DNA of 50,478 bases, taken from CAYFRC01 sp050946115. GTDB taxonomy: Bacteria; Bacillota; Clostridia; Christensenellales; Aristaeellaceae. The DNA lies in the NCBI GenBank assembly GCA_050946115.1, contig JBMNUF010000015.1, forward strand, positions 1-50,478. Reading direction: 5' to 3'. The first letter of the stretch is position 1. Each line of letters starts with the position of its first letter. Positions 10,138 through 16,752 of the stretch are shown here, in pieces. Position numbers and translations under genes: made by a program. The notes beneath the pieces were generated by a model. It did no database searches. It worked only from the letters and a program-made list of their open reading frames with translations, and was not told the DNA's origin.

Positions 10138-10165
10138 ATTATAGCAGGATGGCGCAAAAAGTCAA
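10138..10165 (-). promoter_or_regulatory. sigma-A promoter for dnaX
   Basis: On the minus strand, TTGACT (10165-10160) and TATAAT (10143-10138) are separated by 16 bp. The expected transcription start is near 10131, about 9 bases before the chosen ATG at 10122, giving a very short leader that holds only the ribosome binding site. Confidence 0.75.
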
Positions 10166-10167
10166 TA

Positions 10168-10196
10168 TGGACAAAATCCCCCATCCGCGCTATACT
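10168..10196 (+). promoter_or_regulatory. sigma-A promoter for the GNAT gene
   Basis: TGGACA at 10168-10173 and TATACT at 10191-10196 have 17-bp spacing. The promoter is placed back to back with the dnaX promoter and lies 23 bp before the acetyltransferase start, which has a strong GGGAGGAGG at 10204-10212. Confidence 0.75.
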
Positions 10197-10219
10197 ATGT
10201 TTCGGGAGGAGGTTCGCTG

Positions 10220-10837
10220 ATGATTCGCTTGGAGACGAAGGAGGACTATCGCGCGGTCGAGGAGCTCGTCCGCGAGAGCTTTTGGAACGTATACCGCCCG
10301 GGATGCACCGAACACTATGTGCTGATGCGCCTGCGGGACGACCCCGCGTTTGTGCGGGAGTTGTCCTTTGTGATGGAGGAGGACGGCATTCTCATCGGGC
10401 AAAACGCATTCGTCCGCGCGGAGATCGCGTCGGACGACAGGAGAAGCATCCCCGTCCTCACCATGGGGCCGATCTGCATCGCAAATGCACGGAGGCGGCG
10501 CGGCTATGGCAAAAAGCTGCTCGACGCGTCGCTCGACAGGGCGGCAGAACTCGGTTTCGGCGTAGTCTGCTTCGAGGGGAATATCGCATTTTACGGCAAG
10601 AGCGGCTGCACCTACGCCTCGGATTTCGGTATCCGCTACCGAGGACTTCCCGATACTGCGGACGCCTCGTTTTTCCTCTGCAAAGAGCTGAAAAAGGGCT
10701 ATCTCGATGACGTTGCGGGCGTCTATGCCCCGCCGAAGGGCCATTTCTGCGCCGAAGCGGAACCCGAGGCCTTTGCGGCATATGACGCGACCTTCCCGCC
10801 GAAGGAAAAACGCAAGCTCCCCGGACAGTTGGCGTAA
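10220..10837 (+). CDS. GNAT-family N-acetyltransferase
   Basis: A 205-residue acetyl-CoA-dependent acyltransferase. It has an N-terminal GNAT helix-strand unit (MIRLETKEDYRAVEELVRES). The central strand PVLTMGPICIANARRRRGYG contains the pyrophosphate-binding R-R-x-G-Y-G turn, followed by a helix (KKLLDASLDRAAELGFG). The motif B-like end FYGKSGC is also present. The closest recognisable type is the YhbS-like predicted N-acetyltransferase. The substrate is unknown. The start is supported by a strong ribosome binding site and its own promoter. It is convergent with the UroD-family gene, and I see no strong terminator in the 84-bp gap. Confidence 0.85.
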   Translation: MIRLETKEDYRAVEELVRESFWNVYRPGCTEHYVLMRLRDDPAFVRELSFVMEEDGILIGQNAFVRAEIASDDRRSIPVLTMGPICIANARRRRGYGKKLLDASLDRAAELGFGVVCFEGNIAFYGKSGCTYASDFGIRYRGLPDTADASFFLCKELKKGYLDDVAGVYAPPKGHFCAEAEPEAFAAYDATFPPKEKRKLPGQLA

Positions 10838-10921
10838 CGCATTTTTCAGGGTGCAACATGCGGCGCTTCCTTACTCTCAGTACGCTGTCTATCGGAAAAC
10901 CGGCGCAAAACACTTGCAATT

Positions 10922-11950
10922 TCAGGCATCAAACGGGTTATACCCGATCGCCGTTTCCACCATCGCCAAATACTGACCGACGGGGATGTACTCGGGAACG
11001 CTGTTGCCCGTGCCCACCGCCCAGCCGCCGCGCCCGGAGACGCGCTCGAGCATTGCAGCCACGCGCCTGCGCACGTCCGCTTCGGGGCGCCTGCAGATGA
11101 AATCCACGTCGATCCCGCCCAAAAGCGCGATGCGGCTGTGCCACGCCTCATACGCCTCTTCGATCGGCAGGATATTGTCCTCGAATGAGTGCTTTGCGTC
11201 AAAGCCTACGTTCACGATGTCGTCCATCAGGGTCGACAGATTGCCGCACGAGTGCAAAAAGACGGGGCAGCCTGCCGCATGACAGGTCTCCACGATCTTC
11301 TTATGCCATGGGATGACGTATTTGCGCATTTGCTCGGGTGCGATCATGGGCTGCGTATTAAAGCCCCAGTCGTCATTCGAACTGATCAGCCCGATGGCAT
11401 CATACTGCAGGACATTGCGATAATAGCCCACCAATCGGCTGCCAACCGCATCGAAGATGCGCTGCGCCAGTTCGGGCGCATCGTATAGCATGTAGCACAG
11501 ATTGTCGTATCCCGCAAGCGCGATCGCATTTTCCAAAACGCCGCCGGGGCCCATAACCATCAGCTTCATTCCGTCCGGCAAAAATGAGCGTATTTTCTCA
11601 AGCCTGGAATAATCGTACCCGTCGGGATCGGGCCAGGGATACGCTTCAAAGGTTTTTTCGTCAAAAATGACCGCGCCGTCGTTGAGCGAAATCGTATGGA
11701 TTCGCGCCGTTTCGCCGTGCGGAAACGCGAAATCCGAACCGTGGACGGTCGCATAGTCGTATCCGAGCTTTTGAAACGCCTCCACGGTAAAGCGCGCGAT
11801 GCTTACATCGTCGTCCCCGGTAGGTTTGTGACCATTTACGAGCGCAAACAGCTTCATGTTCATAAAAAGCTCGAACAATACGGGCCTGTCCGGCTTTTCC
11901 CTGCGCAGCACCTTCAGCATGTTTTCAAAATTCGGCTCGCGCTTCTTCAT
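10922..11950 (-). CDS. uroporphyrinogen decarboxylase family protein
   Basis: A 342-residue TIM-barrel protein of the UroD superfamily. In anaerobes these are often MtaA/CmuA-like corrinoid:coenzyme methyltransferases or sugar-cluster proteins rather than haem enzymes. The zinc-type motif is visible in FLHSCGN (His-x-Cys). PDGMKLMVMGPGGVLENA, HSFEDNILPIEEAYEAW and LLGGIDVDFICRRPEADVR follow the family plan. No haem genes are nearby. It lies downstream of a GH51 gene on the same strand, and UroD-family members frequently sit among sugar genes in Clostridia. I chose the ATG at 11950 because AAGGAGAG precedes it. An upstream extension in frame lacks family similarity. Confidence 0.8.
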   Translation of the reverse strand: MKKREPNFENMLKVLRREKPDRPVLFELFMNMKLFALVNGHKPTGDDDVSIARFTVEAFQKLGYDYATVHGSDFAFPHGETARIHTISLNDGAVIFDEKTFEAYPWPDPDGYDYSRLEKIRSFLPDGMKLMVMGPGGVLENAIALAGYDNLCYMLYDAPELAQRIFDAVGSRLVGYYRNVLQYDAIGLISSNDDWGFNTQPMIAPEQMRKYVIPWHKKIVETCHAAGCPVFLHSCGNLSTLMDDIVNVGFDAKHSFEDNILPIEEAYEAWHSRIALLGGIDVDFICRRPEADVRRRVAAMLERVSGRGGWAVGTGNSVPEYIPVGQYLAMVETAIGYNPFDA

Positions 11951-12043
11951 ATCCGTTCTCTCCTTCGTCAGATGGGTTTCATAGTATGCGCATCGAGATC
12001 GCAAAAAAAACGCTGCCGAGGCCTTCTGCTTCTGCCCGTAAAG

Positions 12044-12105
12044 CATGCCCCCTTTCCGGTCGACGGCGAGTTCCCTTTTTCGCCGCCTCCCGCAAAGGGG
12101 GCATG
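12044..12105 (-). terminator. nested inverted repeat between GH51 and the UroD-family gene
   Basis: CATGCCCCCTTT (12044-12055) and AAAGGGGGCATG (12094-12105) form a perfect 12-bp stem. An inner stem CGGCGA/TCGCCG (12064-12069 with 12080-12085) makes a two-tier hairpin just after the GH51 stop. On the plus strand it is followed by a T-run (12110-12114), on the minus strand it is not. It may terminate or attenuate transcription between the two genes. Confidence 0.55.
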
Positions 12106-12112
12106 GTCGTTT

Positions 12113-13624
12113 TTATGCGTTTTCTAAGCGGATCACGTTCCACGAAAGCGCGGGGATCTTCGCTTCGAGCCTGCCGCCATCGATCTTGTCGCCCGTGACG
12201 GTAAAGGGCGATACGGTGTCGGGCGCGTCCTCGGTGTTGACGGCCTTCACATCATCGTGGTGGAGCACGATATGCTCCGCGACGCGCAGGTTCCCGAACG
12301 CGCGCATATCGCAGGAAAGCAGCATGTCCTCTTCCAGATCGCGGTTGACGCAGAAGATCGTCACGCCGCCGTCATCCGTCGCGACCGCCGTCGCATCCAG
12401 ATACGGCACCTCGCCGTAATCCCTGCAGGTGTACAAGGGCGACTGAACGATCGGCCTAAGGGATATGCCCCTGCCGTATTCCGAGCAGTGCGCGAGCGGC
12501 CAATAGATGGTCTGCGCCCACGCGCCGCCGCCCTCGCGCGTCATGATCGGCGCGATGACGTTGACGAGCTGCGCCATGCACGCGATCTTCACCCTGTCCG
12601 CGTGCCGCAGCATCGTGAGGAGCATGCTGCCGACCAAGAGCGCATCCTCGAAGTTATAGATGTCCTCGAGCAGCGGCAGTGCCTGCCCCCAGCGGCGGGT
12701 GGCGTACAGTTCCTTGTCCTGGTTCGAAGAGTGATACCACACGTTCCACTCGTCGAAGGAGAGGTTGATCTGCTTCTTCGTGTGTCGCTTGCCCTTGATC
12801 GCGTCGCAAATGCCGATGACCGTCTTGATGAATTCGTCCATGTCGTTGGCGCGCGCGAGGAAGGAGGGCGTGTCGTCGTCGGGGTTGCCGTAATATCTAT
12901 GCAGCGACAGGTAGTCCACGTGGTCGTAACAGAGGTCGAGCACTTCCTTTTCCCAGTCTACAAAGGTCGGCATCGTGCTGGAGCAGCTGCCGCAGGCGAC
13001 CAGCTCGATCGAAGGATCCACCCACTTCATCATCTTCGCCGCTTCGCTTGCGACCCTGCCGTATTCGTAGGCGGTCTTGGAGCCCATCTGCCAGTTGCCG
13101 TCCATCTCGTTGCCGAGGCACCACAGCTTGATGTTAAGCGGCTCATTCGCGCCGTTTTTAATGCGCAGGTCTGAAAGCTCGGTTCCCGAGGGATGATTGC
13201 AGTACTCCACCACGCGGCGCGCATCGTCCGCCGTCCCCGTGCCGAGGTTGACGGCGTACATGGCGCTGCTGTTCGCCTTCTTCGTCCAGTCCACGAATTC
13301 GTGCAGACCGAACTCGTTCGTCTCCGTGGTGAACCACGCAAGGTCCAGCCGCTTCGGTCGATTTTCCTTCGGGCCGATCGAATCCTCCCAGTTGAATCCG
13401 GAGACAAAGTTGCCGCCGGGGTAGCGGACGACCGGAACGCCGAGCTTCTTGACCAGCTCGATGACGTCGCGTCGCAGCCCCTGTTCGTCCGCCGTCGGAT
13501 GGTTCGGCTCATAGATGCCCGTGTACACGGCGCGCCCCAAGTGCTCGATGAACGAGCCGTAGATGCGCGGATCGATCGCGCCGATGGCGAAATCCCTGTC
13601 CAAAACCATTCTTGCCTGTTTCAT
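12113..13624 (-). CDS. alpha-L-arabinofuranosidase, family GH51
   Basis: Removes arabinofuranosyl residues from arabinan, arabinoxylan or their oligosaccharides. At 503 residues it is the normal length for intracellular GH51 enzymes, and there is no signal peptide, so it probably acts on imported oligosaccharides. The N-terminal signature is IDPRIYGSFIEHLGRAVYTG. RYPGGNFVSGFNWEDSIG contacts the sugar. The acid/base Glu is in CLGNEMDGNW and the nucleophile Glu in SFDEWNVWY. The C-terminal beta-sandwich runs from about residue 390. The start is supported by AAGGAGA upstream and a consensus promoter. It is probably induced by arabinose-type sugars, given an operator-like inverted repeat in the promoter. 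Confidence 0.95.
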   Translation of the reverse strand: MKQARMVLDRDFAIGAIDPRIYGSFIEHLGRAVYTGIYEPNHPTADEQGLRRDVIELVKKLGVPVVRYPGGNFVSGFNWEDSIGPKENRPKRLDLAWFTTETNEFGLHEFVDWTKKANSSAMYAVNLGTGTADDARRVVEYCNHPSGTELSDLRIKNGANEPLNIKLWCLGNEMDGNWQMGSKTAYEYGRVASEAAKMMKWVDPSIELVACGSCSSTMPTFVDWEKEVLDLCYDHVDYLSLHRYYGNPDDDTPSFLARANDMDEFIKTVIGICDAIKGKRHTKKQINLSFDEWNVWYHSSNQDKELYATRRWGQALPLLEDIYNFEDALLVGSMLLTMLRHADRVKIACMAQLVNVIAPIMTREGGGAWAQTIYWPLAHCSEYGRGISLRPIVQSPLYTCRDYGEVPYLDATAVATDDGGVTIFCVNRDLEEDMLLSCDMRAFGNLRVAEHIVLHHDDVKAVNTEDAPDTVSPFTVTGDKIDGGRLEAKIPALSWNVIRLENA

Positions 13625-13659
13625 GCCGGTATTCTCCTTTGCGGATTATTCTCACATTG

Positions 13660-13693
13660 ATTATACCGTGTTCCCATGGCGCTGTCAACACGG
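13660..13693 (-). promoter_or_regulatory. consensus promoter with operator-like inverted repeat for GH51
   Basis: On the minus strand, TTGACA (13688-13683) and TATAAT (13665-13660) are 17 bp apart, a perfect consensus promoter. CCGTGTT and AACACGG (plus coordinates 13666-13672 and 13687-13693) form a 7-bp inverted repeat with 14-bp spacing that overlaps the -35 and fills the spacer. A repressor bound there would block polymerase. Confidence 0.75.
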
Positions 13694-13704
13694 GAAATCG
13701 GGGA

Positions 13705-13745
13705 CTAAAACGCCGGGCGGAAGGGTTTCCCCTCGTCCGGCGCTT
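13705..13745 (-). terminator. rho-independent terminator after bcp
   Basis: On the minus strand a GC-rich stem (CGCCGG 13742-13737 pairing with CCGGCG 13716-13711, with partial inner pairing) is followed by GTTTTAG, about 20 bases after the bcp stop. It separates bcp from the GH51 promoter. Confidence 0.6.
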
Positions 13746-13759
13746 GTATGACGATGCGC

Positions 13760-14212
13760 TTACAAAAGTTCCAGCGTATCCTGCGGATTCTGCGCGGCTT
13801 TGGCGGGGGACTGTACGTGCAGAACGGTTCCGTCCTCGCCGATGAGATAGGTCGTTCGCACGATGCCCATGGAGGTTTTGCCCGCCATCTTCTTCTCCTG
13901 CCACACGCCGTATGCTTCGAGCACGTTGCGCTCCGGGTCGGACAGAAGCGTAAACGGAAGGCCGTATTTTTCCGCGAACTTCGCGTGAGAGGCCGTGCCG
14001 TCGCGGCTTATGCCCAGTACGACCGCGCCCTTCTCCAAGATGTGCGGGTAGAGCTCCGCAAAACCTTTCGCCTGCGCGGTGCAGCCCGGCGTGTTGTCCT
14101 TAGGATAGAAATATAAAATCACCTTTTTGCCGCGATAGTCCGACAAGCTGCGCAATTCGCCCGCTTGGTCGGGCAGCGTAAAATCGGGCGCGACAGTTCC
14201 GACGGAAAGCAT
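13760..14212 (-). CDS. bcp: peroxiredoxin, Bcp/PrxQ type
   Basis: Thiol peroxidase that reduces hydrogen peroxide and organic peroxides. At 150 residues it has the full thioredoxin fold. The peroxidatic cysteine is C44 in PKDNTPGCTAQA, and the Thr and Arg of the active site (TPGCT; later RTTYLIG) are present. The resolving cysteine that E. coli Bcp carries five residues later is replaced by Lys 49, so this is a 1-Cys type or uses a cysteine elsewhere; no other Cys is visible. Reduction would then need an external thiol. AAAGGAGG precedes the ATG. It follows the alkyl-sulfatase-like gene by 94 bp and has its own terminator. Confidence 0.92.
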   Translation of the reverse strand: MLSVGTVAPDFTLPDQAGELRSLSDYRGKKVILYFYPKDNTPGCTAQAKGFAELYPHILEKGAVVLGISRDGTASHAKFAEKYGLPFTLLSDPERNVLEAYGVWQEKKMAGKTSMGIVRTTYLIGEDGTVLHVQSPAKAAQNPQDTLELL

Positions 14213-14306
14213 GAATGGCTTCCTCCTTTGATGTGCGATTCCTCAGCGTTGTCTTTTCCTTCTCCTTCAATTCGGATTGGTAGCTGTACCGCCTCCGTGT
14301 CTTTCT

Positions 14307-16118
14307 TTAATTGAATAGCTCCATGAAAGAATAGAAGCTTTCCGGAGTTTCTCCGGAAATAACCACCTTTCCATTTGCTACGGCGTCTTCAGGACCGAGC
14401 TTCGCCAGAACCAGTTGCTTCCATGTCAGCGAGTCGGTCGCGATCTCGAATTGGCTCTCGCTCGCGGATGGGGGGTCCACCTCGAGGATGCCCTTACGAA
14501 CGTTCAACGTGTAGTGATCTGACGCCTTGGGGTCATCCATCTTGATGTCGGTCAGCTGAAGGCTAATGACGATGTCCTTCTCCATCGATTTCGATGCATT
14601 GAGGCTGACGGCCATGATGCGATGCAGGGTGGCCATGGGCATCAATTCAACAAATCTATCGTCGATCCTCGAATAAACAAGCTTGGGATCGGCGAGCGCA
14701 TAGCCCTTTCCGGCCTGGTCCGTCATCAACAGGTAGTCGGACAGAAGCATATTGCGCGCCTGCGAATTCATCGTGTTCTCTGCCAGAGCCAGCATAGCCG
14801 CCTTCTTTGTCTCGAACGCAACAGAGTTATCCGGGTCCAGCAAGAGCGCATCGTCGGCGAGTCTCAATGCCCATTCCGGGTTGATGTCCAGAGCCGCCTG
14901 TGCTTTGCTTGCCAGATCGCCATTGCCTTCGGCGAGGAAGGCTGACATCTCTGCCTCACTCCGGGTAGTCTGCGGAAACAAATCCCTTATTTCGCCGGTG
15001 TAGTAACCGCGGTAATAGCGGAAGATGTGGACGATGTTCCATTCTTTCGATCCATAAATCTCCTGCAAATAGGGACTGGAGGCAAGATGGGGCGGCAATA
15101 CGATCAGGTCCATCATCTCCCCCGCCGTATAGCCTTTGTTCATGTAGTAGAGTGTCTGGTCATTCACGAACTGGATTGCATCGCTGAAGTCTGTCAGGTA
15201 TTGGTTGACGTTTTCTTTTCCGCCGGTGACGGGATTGGGGCCATGAATCGTCACAAGGTATTCGGGATTGAGTCCCCTGGCGATCTTCAGGCTATTGACG
15301 TAATCCAGCGGATCCCTCAGCCGGCTGCCTCGCATGGTCGAGATAGCCGGAAATGCCTCGTATACGACGGCGATCTGGATCAGGACTTCTTTTTGCGGCA
15401 ACCACACCAAGAGGACATCTGTCGTTTCACCGGCTACGGGAATGAGATCTACATCAATGCCGGCGATTGTCAACCGTGTCTCTTCCATGATGGTCTTTGT
15501 CGGTGCCAGGAAGCCCGACGGCCCGAAAATCTGCGGTCCGGCAAGTCCATAGCCGGCATACCAGCCTTTTCCGTCCCGGACGGGTGCGTTCTGGAACAAC
15601 ACGCCTACCATCTTGAGGCCGCCCTCGACTCGCGACGGATAGACCGGGCCAAACCACTCGCTGAACATGTTACTCAGCAGGCTCTCATGACCGATAATCT
15701 CCGTTTGCTCGTCGGCAAAGACAGAGGCGCCGTTGACATGGCAGTCATGGTGATGGGTGTAGATAATCGCTTTGACGGGTTTCTTGTCGAAGATATTATC
15801 CAAGTCGGCATTGAACGCATCCTTGACCTTCTGTGCCGCGGGAACGCTCTCCCCGGGATCTACGACAATCAAGCCGTCGTCGCCCTCGATAAGCACGGGG
15901 TTGTCGCGATTGTATCCTCTGGCAACCCAGACACCGTCTGTTACTCTTAACACTGCGGGCGGAAAGAACTCCTCATACTTGGCCAGAAGCGTCGGATGGA
16001 CGGGCACTGCCTCCGGCCCATATGACGCTGCTACAGGTTCTTGCGCCGCTACGCAACCGGCTGTCCCGACCAAAGCCAGGATAATCGCGAGGGCAAGAAT
16101 TCGGAATCTCGTCTTCAT
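14307..16118 (-). CDS. alkyl-sulfatase-like metallo-beta-lactamase-fold hydrolase, exported
   Basis: A 603-residue protein with the SdsA1-type layout: an MBL domain, a helical dimerisation domain (about 330-470) and a C-terminal sterol-carrier-like domain (about 480-600). Family members hydrolyse alkyl sulfate esters such as SDS. An N-terminal hydrophobic signal ends near GTAGC at residues 18-22, so it may be a lipoprotein or be cleaved near AQE. The metal motif HxHxDH reads H122-H-H124-D-C126-H127, so the conserved Asp is replaced by Cys. TIHGPNP supplies a later His. The start is supported by AGGGGGAG. Its wording and base composition differ from its neighbours, and an IS256 remnant lies directly upstream, which suggests acquisition by transfer. 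Confidence 0.82.
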   Translation of the reverse strand: MKTRFRILALAIILALVGTAGCVAAQEPVAASYGPEAVPVHPTLLAKYEEFFPPAVLRVTDGVWVARGYNRDNPVLIEGDDGLIVVDPGESVPAAQKVKDAFNADLDNIFDKKPVKAIIYTHHHDCHVNGASVFADEQTEIIGHESLLSNMFSEWFGPVYPSRVEGGLKMVGVLFQNAPVRDGKGWYAGYGLAGPQIFGPSGFLAPTKTIMEETRLTIAGIDVDLIPVAGETTDVLLVWLPQKEVLIQIAVVYEAFPAISTMRGSRLRDPLDYVNSLKIARGLNPEYLVTIHGPNPVTGGKENVNQYLTDFSDAIQFVNDQTLYYMNKGYTAGEMMDLIVLPPHLASSPYLQEIYGSKEWNIVHIFRYYRGYYTGEIRDLFPQTTRSEAEMSAFLAEGNGDLASKAQAALDINPEWALRLADDALLLDPDNSVAFETKKAAMLALAENTMNSQARNMLLSDYLLMTDQAGKGYALADPKLVYSRIDDRFVELMPMATLHRIMAVSLNASKSMEKDIVISLQLTDIKMDDPKASDHYTLNVRKGILEVDPPSASESQFEIATDSLTWKQLVLAKLGPEDAVANGKVVISGETPESFYSFMELFN

Positions 16119-16219
16119 TGCATTTCTCCCCCTTATCTTTTGAACAATGATCGATGCACGGCGAACGTTTCGCCATGCTTCGTTTCCGCATAACCGTTTC
16201 TATTCTTCCCCTTAGTCTC

Positions 16220-16260
16220 CCTTCCCAATCTCACCCTTGATTCGGGTGAGGTTGGGAAGG
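16220..16260 (-). other. 17-bp inverted repeat upstream of the alkyl-sulfatase-like gene
   Basis: CCTTCCCAATCTCACCC (16220-16236) and GGGTGAGGTTGGGAAGG (16244-16260) pair with one G-T and a 7-base loop. It lies about 100 bp before the gene start in the minus-strand leader. It could be a leader structure or terminate transcription coming out of the IS256 fragment; no T-run follows on the minus strand. The rest of 16119-16447 holds no gene. Confidence 0.55.
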
Positions 16261-16408
16261 TTCGAAAGCTTTCAATAGCGCCTCCTTCCCAGTGGGTGGA
16301 ATATCGCTCCGGGATAGAGAACCACCGGCGCTCAAACGGTATGCGGGCGTTCAATGTAGATGCGCCGCTGCCTGCGGCTCAGATACATTTCGGTTATTCG
16401 ATATTTCA

Positions 16409-16438
16409 ATATTACTATATCAAAGTTAACCATGTCAA
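16409..16438 (-). promoter_or_regulatory. candidate promoter reading toward the alkyl-sulfatase-like gene
   Basis: On the minus strand, TTGACA (16438-16433) and TAATAT (16414-16409) are spaced by 18 bp in an AT-rich patch just past the end of the IS256 remnant. The leader to the gene would be nearly 300 bases and contain the 17-bp hairpin. The promoter may have come with the mobile element. Confidence 0.5.
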
Positions 16439-16447
16439 GCAATACTG

Positions 16448-16752
16448 TCAAGAATTAGCGCATATTTCGGGAGGCCATTCATTTGACTGTTGGCTGACAG
16501 CCATCTCGTTGTTGTCCGGTGTTTTTAGGTGTCTCATGTTCGGATATGCCTTACTGCCCCATTGTGTGCCTACGACATATCGCAAGCAGGCACAGACTGA
16601 CATAGGCGCTGAGTCACCCTCCGAAAAGGTTCCGCCTGCCCTTGTTCTACGCCGGATTTCCCGGTTGCGCCGTTCAATCACATTGTCGGTGCGAATCCGC
16701 AACCAATGTTCATATGGAAACTCCATATACGCCAATGTTTCCCTAATATGCG
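16448..16752 (-). pseudogene. IS256-family transposase, C-terminal remnant
   Basis: The reading frame matches the C-terminal quarter of mutator-type IS256 transposases: LAYMEFPYEHWLRIRTDNVI, ERRNREIRRRTRAGGTF, then CACLRYVVGTQWGSKAYPNM. The N-terminal three quarters, including the catalytic residues, are missing. The homology begins within a few bases of the stop codon of the GHL6 gene upstream, so the element was joined directly to the 3' end of that gene by insertion followed by deletion. It is non-functional. Confidence 0.85.
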
